A stretch of DNA of 64,000 nucleotides from G963677185 sp963677185. Its GTDB lineage: Bacteria > Bacillota > Syntrophomonadia > Syntrophomonadales > Syntrophomonadaceae. Below, piece after piece: positions 31,036 through 40,747 of the stretch. The first letter of the stretch is position 1; every line of letters begins with the position of its first letter. The stretch covers positions 1,550,001 to 1,614,000 of the forward strand of contig OY781889.1 of assembly GCA_963677185.1 (NCBI GenBank), in the 5' to 3' direction. The notes beneath the pieces are model-generated. The model was not told the origin of the DNA. It ran no database searches and saw nothing but the letters and a program-made list of their open reading frames with translations. Made by a program: the position numbers and the translations under genes.

Positions 31036-32616
31036 ATGAAACAATTAAGATTACTGGCTATCGTTTTAGTGTGGGCTGTTATCATTGGCGTATTTGTTTC
31101 TCAAGAGAAAAATATGGATGTTGTTCAATTGGATAGCGGGCCGATAAGCGGAACCGTGGAAGACAGCGTGTACGTATTTCGCGGAATTCCCTACGCTGCT
31201 CCCCCGCTTGGCGAACTGCGCTGGAAAGCTCCGCAACCGGTGACAGCGTGGACAAGTATAAAAAGCTGTACCGGATTTGGCCCTTCCTGCCCTCAACCCA
31301 AGCAGAAAGATAACGAAAAATATGATGAGGATTGTCTCTATCTTAATGTGTGGACTCCAGCCCATGAATCGTCGGAACGCTTGCCGGTCATGGTTTGGAT
31401 TCATGGCGGAGCATTCAATTTTGGTTCGGGCTCGCTGCCCGAATATGATGGCAAAAAGCTGGCAGAAAAAGGTGTCGTGGTGGTGACCATTAATTACCGG
31501 CTTGGTCCCCTGGGTTTTCTAGCGCATCCCCTCCTGTCCCAGGAATCCAGTGATGGCATTTCAGGTAATTACGGCCTGCAAGACCAGATCAAAGCTTTGC
31601 AATGGGTAAAAACCAACATTGCCGCCTTTGGAGGAAATCCTGATAAGGTGACCATATTTGGCCAATCGGCTGGCTCCAGATCGGTCTCGTTGTTAATGAT
31701 TAGCCCGTTTTCGGCAGGGCTGTTTCAACAGGCGATCGCCCAGAGTGGCGGGCCGATCATCGGTTCTGAATACTTGAACCCGGCCTTTAATGGTGACATG
31801 GAAAATGCTCTGGAAATGGGCCGGACACTGGCAGCCCGGCTGGGATGCGATCAAGATGAAGATGTTCTGGCCGCTATGCGTGCCAAATCGGTTCAGGAAG
31901 TGGTGAAGGCCGCCGATTGCCAAACCGATCTTTTTGACGACAGCGGAGTGTTTTTTGCACCGGTCTTTGACGGCCGGGTTCTTCCCGCCAATCCGTGGGC
32001 AGCATACTCCAACGGGCTGCAGCATGACGTTCCGATAATCGTCGGCAGCACCTTGAACGAAGGCAATAATTACTTAACCGGGGAAACCGATTTATCCCTG
32101 GCAAAATATCAGTCATATCTCGAAACCCATTTTGCAGGTGAGGCGACGGCAGCAGCAGCGGTTTTTCCGGTGCTTTCAGATACGGATGTTGCACCGGCAC
32201 TCGATAAAATCATCACGGTGGGAGCCAATGCGCAGCCGGCCAGATTTGTGGCCATGTCTATGGAAACGTTGAAATCCAGAGCTTATTTGTATCAGTTCAC
32301 CCGCCGGCCGGATACGGCGCTGGCCCGGCAGGCTGGAGTGCATCACGGTGTGGATATAGCTTATGTTTTCGGCAATATGAGGGAGGCAGACGGCTATGAT
32401 TCTGTTGATGCGGCTCTCTCTGAGCAAATGATGAATTACTGGGTGAATTTTGCCAGGACCGGCAATCCCAATGGCCCGGGGCTGGTTGAATGGCCGGCAT
32501 ATGACAGCCAATCGGATATCAACCTGGAATTGTGCGAGAATGTCCATGCCAATCAGCACCTTTTCCAAGCAGAAGCTGACTTTATTACCCGCGTTTCTCC
32601 TTATCAGAAGAAATAA
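31036..32616 (+). CDS. Type B carboxylesterase with N-terminal export signal
   Basis: This 526-residue alpha/beta hydrolase of the carboxylesterase/cholinesterase family has a hydrophobic N-terminus (residues 5-22) for export or anchoring. It carries FRGIPYAAPPLGELRWKAPQP, EDCLYLNVW, oxyanion-hole HGGAFNFG and a nucleophile elbow GQSAG with S211 (usually GESAG). The catalytic His is likely in GVHHGVDIAYVFGN. Hydrolysis of a carboxylic ester outside the membrane is expected; natural substrate unknown. GGGAG lies before the ATG. It diverges from the acyltransferase-like gene. Confidence 0.9.
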   Translation: MKQLRLLAIVLVWAVIIGVFVSQEKNMDVVQLDSGPISGTVEDSVYVFRGIPYAAPPLGELRWKAPQPVTAWTSIKSCTGFGPSCPQPKQKDNEKYDEDCLYLNVWTPAHESSERLPVMVWIHGGAFNFGSGSLPEYDGKKLAEKGVVVVTINYRLGPLGFLAHPLLSQESSDGISGNYGLQDQIKALQWVKTNIAAFGGNPDKVTIFGQSAGSRSVSLLMISPFSAGLFQQAIAQSGGPIIGSEYLNPAFNGDMENALEMGRTLAARLGCDQDEDVLAAMRAKSVQEVVKAADCQTDLFDDSGVFFAPVFDGRVLPANPWAAYSNGLQHDVPIIVGSTLNEGNNYLTGETDLSLAKYQSYLETHFAGEATAAAAVFPVLSDTDVAPALDKIITVGANAQPARFVAMSMETLKSRAYLYQFTRRPDTALARQAGVHHGVDIAYVFGNMREADGYDSVDAALSEQMMNYWVNFARTGNPNGPGLVEWPAYDSQSDINLELCENVHANQHLFQAEADFITRVSPYQKK

Positions 32617-32640
32617 GCTTCAGGGCGTTCAGGCAAGGCT

Positions 32641-32780
32641 GATGCAAATCCGATATGCTCCAGTCCTATATAAGGATGGCCAGGAAAAATCTAATTTTCA
32701 GACCGTACTTCCAATCTTCAGAGTGGTCATGTTTAAAGACGAAATGAATGCACTGGGCGTTGCGATACATCACGGATGGC
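32641..32780 (+). pseudogene. Fragment of a molybdate-type binding domain
   Basis: The peptide IRYAPVLYKDGQEKSNFQTVL and the following IFRVVMFKDEMNALG align with the C-terminal end of the HTH/PBP regulator at 20290 (LVIYKHDLEKSNFQTLLSILRSEEFKDEVNGMG). The DNA match is clear (GGAAAAATCTAATTTTCA is identical in both). No upstream domain or ribosome site is present, so this is a leftover of a duplicate or sister gene. Confidence 0.6.
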
Positions 32781-32795
32781 GAGGTTATGGGGGGC

Positions 32796-35600
32796 TTATA
32801 TCGGTTCCGGCAGTGGCAGGCGGATACAGAACATTGTCCCCTTTCCAGGCTGCGACTCTACGAAGATCTGGCCTTTATGATTGGTAGTGATTATAAAATA
32901 GGATACGGCCAGGCCCAGACCAGTACCCAGGCCTGTTGGCTTGGTGGTATAGAAGGGTTCAAATATTCGACGGCGGGTATTTTCATCCATTCCCGGGCCG
33001 TTATCGGTTATTTCCAGCACCGCCCAGTTCTCCTCCTGCCTGGTCCGCAACGATATGCACTGGGTTTTCGCGCTTCCAGCCATAGCCTGGGCTGCATTTT
33101 TCACCAGGTTTAGCACCACCTGTTCGATCTCCATTGGTGAACACAAGATTTCGGGCAGATTATCATCATAGTCGCGCACAATATTGATATGGCGGAAGTC
33201 ATAGCTCTTATTCAAATCATAGTCGCTGCCGGCCAGCGCAATGGTCTGCTCAACCAGAGCGGAGAGACTCGCGGGTGTTTTCTGCGCGCTGCTGGCCCGG
33301 CTGAACTGCAGCATGTTGCTGACTATACTGGAAGCCCGTTCGCCACTGCTGCGGATTCCTTCGACAAAGGCAAATATGCCGCGTTCCTCCATATATTTTG
33401 TGATCGTATCCATATTAGTTCCACAGTTTTCAGCCGTCTGCTGGTTGATAGTATTGCCTGCGTCCAGCCGGCGCAGGATGTTTTGTGAGCCCTGTAATAT
33501 GCCGCCCAGGGGATTGTTGATCTCATGGGCCATACCCGCAGCCATACCACCTACTGACATCATTTTTTCGGTCTGGATCATCATTTCTTCCAGCCGGACC
33601 GTCTCGGTTACGTCATCCATCCTGATCACCGCGCCCCTGACCTCGCCCCCGACCAGGGGATAAATAACGACCCGGGCAAAATGTATTTCGCCGTCTTCGT
33701 AATAAGAAAGCCGCTCTTCGCTCATAATGCTCTGGTCGCTTAATGAGGCATTAATATTGGAGATCATCGGAGTGATAGTCGGAAGCACCGCTTCAATAAG
33801 CTGTCCCTGGGCTTCATTGTGGCTGAGCCCGGTTCGCAGCATGGCTTCCCGATTCCACTGGGTTATTCGGCGCCCTGCGTCTATGCCGACCAGGATACTG
33901 GGCATGGAGTCAAAAGTATTCTCCAGCAGCAGCCGCAGCCGGTCCCGCTCCATTTCCGCCTCGCGCCTGGAGCCGATGTCTTCGATAATGGCGACTCCTC
34001 CGGCCAGGCTTCCATCAGACAGGTATACAGGGGCAGTGTGCAGAATAATCCATTTTTCAATGTTGCTGGAAGTGCCCGTGTACAAGCCTTCATATTGGCC
34101 ATGCTGGCCCTGAATGGCAGCTTGCAAGGCTGGCAATATGATGGGATCTCTCAAATGCTTCATATCCAGGCCGATCAGCCGGTCACGGTCAGTTTCCAGG
34201 ATATTTAAGAAGCGATCATTGCTATCGGTGATAATGAGGTCATTATCGTAATTTACTACTCCGACCGGGGTGTGCCGAAACAGAGAACGGTACTTTTCCT
34301 CGCTGGCCTGCATTGCAGCCAGGGCTTCGGTCCGGCCTCTTTCCGCCTTTTTCTGGGCGCTGTTGTTTCTGACCAGCACGAAGTCGTTAACTTCGCCGTT
34401 CAAGACAACCCTGGCAGGTGATACGACCACATCTATGATGGTGATTCCGTCCCTGTGCTGCAGTTGGGCTTCATAGGGCTCATCCCGGATGTCGCCCTGC
34501 AAACGGAGCTGGAGATTATTCGATATGAGCGGCCTGCCCAGTGGGGTATCGGCCATGAACGCCTGGAAATCCTCCAGGTTAAGGAGCTCTTCTTCAGTAT
34601 AGCCGATCATTTTACAGAAAGCCGGGTTGACATAATGGAAACCATCAACCCGCACAATAGCAAAGCCATCCAGGGCATTTTCCGCGAACAGCCGGAACTT
34701 TTCCTCTGAATCCTGCAGGGCGCGCTCCATCTTGGTTCGTTCCGTAATATCCATCACCGTGGTAAGCTGGTACTTCTTGCCATGTATTTCCACATAATCA
34801 ACACTGAGTACGATACGCTTAACCGTTCCGTCTTTTTTTGTGAGGTTAGTTTCAACGTTCTTGAGATGGCCTTCGCGGTACATGGTCTCTACCAGCATCT
34901 TCTGGTCTTCGGGCGAAAAAAGGCCCATCTCGCTCCACTTGCGGCCCACAGCTTCTTCCCGGGAATAGCCAATGTATTTGACTGCTTCTTCGTTGATTTC
35001 AAGGTATGGGCCCATATAGGCTTCGGCCAGGGTCATCGGAATAGGGGCGGCATGGAAAGCCAGACGGAACTTTTCTTCGGCCATCCTGCTGTCGGTTATG
35101 TCCTGGTGCATTACGACATATGCCTCAGGCTGGCCAAGAGAGTCCTTTATAGGGAAAATGTAGGCATGCAAGTGCTTTTCCGCCTCAGGGGCGCCAGGGA
35201 TCACCAGGCTGGGCTTGTATGACAGGTCAGGGAATTCGATGCTTTCGCCCTGCTTGACCCGCAGCAGGTCTTCCATCAGGCCAGCGGCTAGAATGACAGG
35301 GTCCTGGAACATGCAATAGTCAGGCGGAGCGAATCCGCCAAATATCCTGGCCGTGGCCTCATTGCATTCGACTACATATCCATCGATATTGTAAATCTGG
35401 ACTGACATAGGATTATTATGCACCAGGTTCTGCAGCATCTGGCGCGAATGTAAAAGCTGATTTTCCAGGTCAGCTATGCGGGCTTGAGCCTCCTTCAGAG
35501 AAGCGGCTTCCGTCGAGACCGGCTCGCATTGCCGGTCGTCATCCTCTTCGTTCAAGCGAGTGTTCCCAACTCCCTGGGCGAATGCGGGTGTTTTTATCAT
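32796..35600 (-). CDS. Multi-PAS sensor histidine kinase
   Basis: This 934-residue protein has five PAS domains (about 55-172, 178-290, 296-418, 436-548, 553-668). The dimerisation/phosphoacceptor region has H692 (AHEINNPLGG). The ATPase domain carries NLVKNAAQAM, DNGPGM and GLGTGLGL. No membrane segment is seen, so sensing is cytoplasmic, perhaps redox or heme/flavin-linked through the PAS domains. The last PAS and kinase core are close to the truncated kinase at 1-1397. The start has only a weak ribosome site (GAGAGGCAGG), so the N-terminus is less certain. The cognate regulator is not adjacent. Confidence 0.88.
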   Translation of the reverse strand: MIKTPAFAQGVGNTRLNEEDDDRQCEPVSTEAASLKEAQARIADLENQLLHSRQMLQNLVHNNPMSVQIYNIDGYVVECNEATARIFGGFAPPDYCMFQDPVILAAGLMEDLLRVKQGESIEFPDLSYKPSLVIPGAPEAEKHLHAYIFPIKDSLGQPEAYVVMHQDITDSRMAEEKFRLAFHAAPIPMTLAEAYMGPYLEINEEAVKYIGYSREEAVGRKWSEMGLFSPEDQKMLVETMYREGHLKNVETNLTKKDGTVKRIVLSVDYVEIHGKKYQLTTVMDITERTKMERALQDSEEKFRLFAENALDGFAIVRVDGFHYVNPAFCKMIGYTEEELLNLEDFQAFMADTPLGRPLISNNLQLRLQGDIRDEPYEAQLQHRDGITIIDVVVSPARVVLNGEVNDFVLVRNNSAQKKAERGRTEALAAMQASEEKYRSLFRHTPVGVVNYDNDLIITDSNDRFLNILETDRDRLIGLDMKHLRDPIILPALQAAIQGQHGQYEGLYTGTSSNIEKWIILHTAPVYLSDGSLAGGVAIIEDIGSRREAEMERDRLRLLLENTFDSMPSILVGIDAGRRITQWNREAMLRTGLSHNEAQGQLIEAVLPTITPMISNINASLSDQSIMSEERLSYYEDGEIHFARVVIYPLVGGEVRGAVIRMDDVTETVRLEEMMIQTEKMMSVGGMAAGMAHEINNPLGGILQGSQNILRRLDAGNTINQQTAENCGTNMDTITKYMEERGIFAFVEGIRSSGERASSIVSNMLQFSRASSAQKTPASLSALVEQTIALAGSDYDLNKSYDFRHINIVRDYDDNLPEILCSPMEIEQVVLNLVKNAAQAMAGSAKTQCISLRTRQEENWAVLEITDNGPGMDENTRRRIFEPFYTTKPTGLGTGLGLAVSYFIITTNHKGQIFVESQPGKGTMFCIRLPLPEPI

Positions 35601-35987
35601 ATCTGCATTGCCTGCCTCTCCAATCGGCTTCCATTCCTTGCATCGGATCAGGGGTAATCAATTACCCGGGCACCAGGTGTAAAACACCAGAGAAAACTGT
35701 TTCGCATTATCGCTCATAATCTCTCGAAGATAAATTTCAGATCAAGCCAGTCTGGATGTGTATTTATCCAGGGAGCGCTTATAACCATTATAGTAAAGAA
35801 TGGGACCGTTCATCAATAGCTGGTAATACTGCCGGCAGGTGAGCTGAAGCAATTGAAAGGGATGGTACCGAATTTCATCGAAATTTAATACTCGGAAAAT
35901 TCCTATTGCCTTCTCGCTTTTCTATATATAAAATAAATACAATATTAAATAAATTACATATAGAAAAGATATGATGGAGGGGTTAAT
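35601..35987. other. Gene-free divergent interval of 387 bases
   Basis: It separates the leftward kinase from the rightward flavoenzyme. It becomes very A/T-rich after 35900, where the flavoenzyme promoter is expected. No precise promoter, operator or RNA could be assigned. Confidence 0.4.
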
Positions 35988-37991
35988 ATGCTGTTCGATA
36001 CTCTGTCTTTTGCCGGCCTCGGTAGTAAAAACCGCGTAGTCATGCCCGCTATTCACAACGGTTACAGCGATCGTGGATTCGTCAACGACCTTACCCTGGC
36101 TTTCTACGAAAGAAGGGCGGCGGGAGGAGCTGGCATGATTTTTACCGGAGGTGCAGCGATCCTGGCCGCTGACAGCCATGTGGGCATGCTTTCCATTCAT
36201 GACGATCAGCACATCGAAGGCCACCTGCAGTTGTCTTCAGTCATCAAAAAGCATGGTTGCGTTGCTGGAATTCAGCTTTTCCACCCCGGGCGCTATTCTT
36301 TTGCTTATCATTATGGCCATGAAGTAGTGGCTCCTTCGGCTGTTGCCTCGCGCCTGACCGGGCAAACACCCCGCGCCCTGTCCAATGGCGAGGTTTATGA
36401 ATGTGCCGAAAACTTCGCCCGCTGCGCTGTTCGCGCGCGCGAGTCGGGATATGACATCGTCGAAGTAATTATGAGTGCTGGCTACCTGGTGTCACAGTTT
36501 TTATCCCCACTGACCAACCGCCGCGAGGATGAATTCGGCGGTGATTTCACCAACCGTATGAACTTTCCGCTTCTGGTCATCAAGCGAATCCGTGAAATGG
36601 CCGGCCCCGATTTCCCCGTGTCGGTACGCCTCGGGGCAAATGATTTCATGCCGGGAGGCAGCACCTTGACCGAAATGTGCCTCCTGGCCAGGAAACTGGA
36701 AGAAAGTGGAGCAAGCCTGCTCAATGTTACCGGGGGATGGCATGAAGCCCCGGTTCCACAGCTGGCAGCAAGCGTTCCCAGAGGGGGATATGCCTACCTG
36801 GCATCAAGCATAAAGAAACAGGTGAAGATTCCCGTAGTTGCCAGCAATAGAATTAATAATCCCGCCACTGCCGAACGCATTCTGCAGCTGGGCCAGGCCG
36901 ATCTGGTAAGCGTAGCGCGAGGATTTCTGGCCGATCCTGACTGGGCTAACAAGGCTCAGGCTGGCCAGGATGAGCAGATTCGCGAATGTATTGGCTGTAT
37001 GGCCTGCATGGACGAAATTTTCATGCATCATCGCCTGGTTTGTGCGGTTAATCCGGAATGCGGCCGGGAAGACCAGAAATTCAGCCCGGAACTGGAGGTT
37101 CGGCCCGCTGACGGCAGCAGGCTCCTGATAGTGGGAGCCGGACCGGCTGGACTGGAGGCGGCCTGCCGGGCAGCGGAAAAGGGCTATAATGTGACCCTGG
37201 TGGAGCGCAGTGACGTGATTGGCGGGCAATGGCGCCTGGCGGCTGTCCCTCCTGGCAAGGCGGAATTTAGCAGCCTGCTGGATTATTATAATAATGAATT
37301 GAACCGGCAGGGGGTTAACCTGGTCTTGAATCGCAATTTTACGGTCGATGACCTGGAAGAGTTTCCGGCGGATCGCGTGATTATCGCTTCCGGTGCACGG
37401 CCTTTCCGGCCCGAGATACCTTGCGAAAGCGGTGCGGAAGTGCTGGATGCCTGGGAAGTGCTGGCAGGAAAAATTCCTCGGGGTCCGGATGTAGTGGTGA
37501 TCGGAGGAGGTTCGACCGGTTGTGAAACCGCTGTTTACCTGGCGGAAATAGGGACCATGAGCGGGGATACCCTGCGCTTTCTCATGCTTTATGAGGGAGA
37601 AAGCTTCGAGGAATTGAAGCAACAATTAACCCGGGGTTCCTACCGGGTAAAAATCATCGAACAGATGCCCCGGCTGGCCCCCGATATGGGACCTGCCGGC
37701 CGCTGGCCGTTGACGACACACTTGAAAAACCTTAACATCAAAGTGCTGACCGGGCATCGCCTGCAAGAAATACGCTCAAATTCTGTTGTTACCGAGGATG
37801 ATTCCTCTTGTGAACATTGGACAAAAGCGGACAGCGTGGTATTGGCACTGGGCAGCCGTCCGGAGAACCGCCTTTTCAGACAGGTTCAGGATTTGCATCC
37901 TCACTGCTACCTGCTGGGCGATGCTGTTAAGCCAGCCCGCTTGAAGGATGCGATTCATAGCGCCTATTTACTGATCCAGGACGAGTTTTAA
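35988..37991 (+). CDS. Old-yellow-enzyme/2,4-dienoyl-CoA reductase-like NADH:flavin oxidoreductase
   Basis: This 667-residue multidomain enzyme has an N-terminal FMN TIM barrel (about 1-325) with SAGYLVSQFLSP and a catalytic-type His at H252. A 4Fe-4S cluster motif follows at C334, C337, C340 and C352. The C-terminal FAD/NAD(P) half has GAGPAGLEAA (about 380) and GGGSTGCETA. The layout is that of FadH, trimethylamine dehydrogenase and BaiCD-type reductases, in which electrons pass from NAD(P)H through FAD and the cluster to FMN. The Cys spacing is one residue tighter than in FadH. Reduction of an unsaturated acyl-CoA or enoate is likely. GGAGGGG precedes the ATG. Confidence 0.9.
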   Translation: MLFDTLSFAGLGSKNRVVMPAIHNGYSDRGFVNDLTLAFYERRAAGGAGMIFTGGAAILAADSHVGMLSIHDDQHIEGHLQLSSVIKKHGCVAGIQLFHPGRYSFAYHYGHEVVAPSAVASRLTGQTPRALSNGEVYECAENFARCAVRARESGYDIVEVIMSAGYLVSQFLSPLTNRREDEFGGDFTNRMNFPLLVIKRIREMAGPDFPVSVRLGANDFMPGGSTLTEMCLLARKLEESGASLLNVTGGWHEAPVPQLAASVPRGGYAYLASSIKKQVKIPVVASNRINNPATAERILQLGQADLVSVARGFLADPDWANKAQAGQDEQIRECIGCMACMDEIFMHHRLVCAVNPECGREDQKFSPELEVRPADGSRLLIVGAGPAGLEAACRAAEKGYNVTLVERSDVIGGQWRLAAVPPGKAEFSSLLDYYNNELNRQGVNLVLNRNFTVDDLEEFPADRVIIASGARPFRPEIPCESGAEVLDAWEVLAGKIPRGPDVVVIGGGSTGCETAVYLAEIGTMSGDTLRFLMLYEGESFEELKQQLTRGSYRVKIIEQMPRLAPDMGPAGRWPLTTHLKNLNIKVLTGHRLQEIRSNSVVTEDDSSCEHWTKADSVVLALGSRPENRLFRQVQDLHPHCYLLGDAVKPARLKDAIHSAYLLIQDEF

Positions 37992-38136
37992 TCAGCCCGG
38001 GTCAGCCGCCGCTGGGTCAGGCTTAATTAATGGCCTTCGGTATTGATATTATCATGGCATTTTCGTATTATATATTCGCGGCAGAATGCTCGCCCTTCAC
38101 AGACCGTGGCAGCATAGCGGCCGTTATTGTTCGCGC

Positions 38137-38159
38137 ATAACAAGAAGCCTTCTTGTTAT
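38137..38159. promoter_or_regulatory. Perfect dyad upstream of htpG
   Basis: ATAACAAGAAG and CTTCTTGTTAT are perfect inverted 11-mers separated by one base, ending 34 bases before the htpG start. It matches neither CIRCE nor the CtsR box. It could be an operator or an untranslated-region hairpin. Confidence 0.5.
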
Positions 38160-38193
38160 CAATCCAAAACCATTATGGAAAGGAGAACTTTAA

Positions 38194-40077
38194 TTGGAAA
38201 AGCGGCAATTTAAAGCGGAATCGAAAAGACTGCTGGAGCTGATGGTTAATTCTATCTATACCCACAAGGAGATTTTTATAAGGGAGCTTATCTCTAATGC
38301 CAGCGACGCCATTGACAAAATGTATTACAAGGCGCTGACTGATGAAACGATTACTTTTTTAAAAGATGACTACTATATCAAAATAGATATCGACAAGGAA
38401 AACCGTGTACTAAAAATAGCCGATACCGGTATCGGCATGACCAGGGAAGAGCTGGATGATAATCTGGGTGTCATCGCGAAGAGCGGCTCGTCTGCATTCA
38501 AGGAAGCCAATGAACTGGGTGATGATATCGATATCATCGGTCAATTTGGGGTCGGGTTTTATTCCGCTTTTATGGTAGCTGATACCGTAACGGTCATCAG
38601 CAAGGCATTTGGCAGCAAAGAAGCCTACAGGTGGGAATCTGACGGGATTGAGGGCTACATCATAGAACCCTGCGAAAAGGAATCGGCCGGTACTGATATC
38701 ATCCTGAAGATAAAGGAAGACACAGATGATGAGAAGTACGATCAGTACCTGGAGGAATACCGCTTAAGGTCCCTGGTGAAGCGCTATTCAGATTTTATCC
38801 GCTATCCGATAAAGATGGACATAACCGGGAGAAGGCCGAAAGAAGGCAGTGAGAGCGAATACGAGGAATATAAAGATGAGCAGACCATAAACAGCATGGT
38901 CCCCATCTGGAAAAAGAATAAAAATGAGCTTTCCCCGGAAGATTATGAAAATTTCTATCAAGAGAAACACTACGGATTCGACAAGCCGCTCAAGCACCTG
39001 CATATCAGTACCGAAGGGGCAGTCAGCTACAGATCGATTTTGTTTATTCCGGAAAGGGTGCCCTATGATTTTTATACCAAGGAGTATGAAAAAGGGCTGG
39101 AGCTGTACTCCCGGGGTGTTTTGATAATGGATAAATGCCCGGAGCTGCTGCCGGATTATTTCAGCTTCGTAAAGGGCATGGTGGATTCCGAGGATCTGTC
39201 GCTTAATATATCCCGGGAAATACTGCAGCATGACCGTCAGCTGAAAACGATCGCCAATAATATCAAGAATAAAATAAAGAACGAATTAGAAGGACTTATT
39301 AAGGATGACCGGGATAACTACGAAAAATTCTACCAGTCCTTTGGAAGGCAGCTGAAATACGGGTTATATACGGATTTTGGCGCGCATAAAAATGTATTGC
39401 AGGACCTGATCATGTTCTACTCATCGGTTGAGAAGAAAATGGTCACCCTGGATGAATATGTCAGCAGAATGCCGGAAGAACAGAAATATATTTACTATGC
39501 ATCCGGAGAGTCAAGCGAGAGAATCGAAAAGATGCCGCAAACCGAGCTAGTGGCTGACAAAGGCTTTGAAATTCTGTACTTTACTGACGATGTAGACGAA
39601 TTTGCCATTAAAATGCTGGGAGAATACCAGGGCAAGGAATTCAAGTCCGTCTCCAGCAGCGAACTGGGTATTGAGGCTGAAGATACTGGTGACGCATCCA
39701 ATTCCCCTGATGGAGAGAACCAGGAGCTGTTTGCACAAATGAAAAGCATCCTGGCCGACCGGGTTAAAGATGTCCGAGTTTCCAGGCGGCTGAAAAACCA
39801 CCCGGTCTGCCTGTCCAACGATGGCGAGGTTTCAATCGAAATGGAAAAGATACTCAAAGCCATGCCGGATGGCTCGGGTATCAAGGCAGATAAGATACTG
39901 GAAATCAATGTTAACCACGATGTATTTCGCTCGCTGAAAGAGCTGTTTGAAAAGGACGATGACAGGTTCAATCTCTATACCAGGCTGCTGTATAACCAGG
40001 CAATTTTAATTGACGGTTTGCCGATAGATGATCCGGTCGAGTTTGCCGACGACATATGCAGAGCCATGATGCAGTAA
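38194..40077 (+). CDS. htpG: Hsp90-family chaperone HtpG
   Basis: This 627-residue Hsp90 has the complete N-terminal ATPase signature: RELISNASDAIDK, DTGIGM and GQFGVGFYSAFMV. The middle domain (IPERVPYDF, YSRGVLI, ISREILQ) and the C-terminal dimerisation domain are also present. Length is normal. It helps fold or remodel client proteins in the cytoplasm using ATP. The start is TTG (38194), chosen because AAGGAG lies nine bases upstream and the protein begins with the conserved KRQFKAE. It is monocistronic; a dyad (38137-38159) precedes it and a long imperfect palindrome follows. Confidence 0.97.
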   Translation: MEKRQFKAESKRLLELMVNSIYTHKEIFIRELISNASDAIDKMYYKALTDETITFLKDDYYIKIDIDKENRVLKIADTGIGMTREELDDNLGVIAKSGSSAFKEANELGDDIDIIGQFGVGFYSAFMVADTVTVISKAFGSKEAYRWESDGIEGYIIEPCEKESAGTDIILKIKEDTDDEKYDQYLEEYRLRSLVKRYSDFIRYPIKMDITGRRPKEGSESEYEEYKDEQTINSMVPIWKKNKNELSPEDYENFYQEKHYGFDKPLKHLHISTEGAVSYRSILFIPERVPYDFYTKEYEKGLELYSRGVLIMDKCPELLPDYFSFVKGMVDSEDLSLNISREILQHDRQLKTIANNIKNKIKNELEGLIKDDRDNYEKFYQSFGRQLKYGLYTDFGAHKNVLQDLIMFYSSVEKKMVTLDEYVSRMPEEQKYIYYASGESSERIEKMPQTELVADKGFEILYFTDDVDEFAIKMLGEYQGKEFKSVSSSELGIEAEDTGDASNSPDGENQELFAQMKSILADRVKDVRVSRRLKNHPVCLSNDGEVSIEMEKILKAMPDGSGIKADKILEINVNHDVFRSLKELFEKDDDRFNLYTRLLYNQAILIDGLPIDDPVEFADDICRAMMQ

Positions 40078-40081
40078 CTTA

Positions 40082-40180
40082 CAAAGCCCGGATAGTGGAG
40101 CGTGGCCCACCAAATGGTCCCATGCAAGGCGGGCGGGCAGCGCTGTTGGTGTTGCCGCTCCGCTATTCCACCGGCTTTGC
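40082..40180. terminator. Long imperfect palindrome between convergent genes
   Basis: The left arm (CAAAGCCCGG...AGTGGAGCG...GGC) and the right arm (GCCGCTCCGCTATTCC...GGCTTTG) pair over roughly 30 bases with bulges, around a G/C-rich centre. It sits between htpG and the leftward DUF3795 gene and may terminate both. The size exceeds a normal terminator, so a palindromic repeat element is possible. Confidence 0.45.
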
Positions 40181-40747
40181 TTATCCTGGTTTCCGCAGCT
40201 TCAATTCGATGTTATCTTTCTGTGCTTTTTTCTCAAACAGCATTACTATCTTCGCTATTTTTTCCTTTAACTCAATATCCTGCTTGCTTATGTCAGCATT
40301 TATTTCTTCTAATATTTCCAGTAAATCCTCATAGTTTAATAAATTTACCGCCAGACAGTAAAAATTTTTCCTTCTCCCGTCGTTGAAGTTTTCCATCAGG
40401 AATTCCAGGATGCTTACTTTCTCATCCAGTTTAATTCTGTAGGCATCAATTCCTTCTGTACGAACCTTTTCAAAATCACTCATGACGTTTTTATACGTAA
40501 TAAACGAATCCAGGTCCCGCCGCTCACGGTATCTATCACAAGGGTATTCTGAACACTGAAAGCAGAATTCCACATTATCATGTTTGGAATTGCAGGTAAT
40601 AACCGCACAGGTGGGGTGCTGGAGATGGAAATCAGGGCCTCCGCAGCCTGGACATTTGGATTTGCCGGTGGTTTGATAGCGTGGGCAAAGTCCGCAATTG
40701 AGCCCGCACAAAGAGAATAAGGGGCAGTCTCTTATGTATTCTTTCAT
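40181..40747 (-). CDS. DUF3795 family cysteine-rich protein
   Basis: This 188-residue protein has an N-terminal half rich in paired cysteines: CGLNCGLCPRY, CPGCGG, CAVITC and CFQCSEYPC. That pattern is typical of DUF3795 proteins, which probably bind zinc or an iron-sulfur cluster. The C-terminal half is helical. Start 40747 (MKEYIRDCPLF) follows GGGAGG; an earlier in-frame ATG lacks a site. Function is unknown. Confidence 0.8.
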   Translation of the reverse strand: MKEYIRDCPLFSLCGLNCGLCPRYQTTGKSKCPGCGGPDFHLQHPTCAVITCNSKHDNVEFCFQCSEYPCDRYRERRDLDSFITYKNVMSDFEKVRTEGIDAYRIKLDEKVSILEFLMENFNDGRRKNFYCLAVNLLNYEDLLEILEEINADISKQDIELKEKIAKIVMLFEKKAQKDNIELKLRKPG

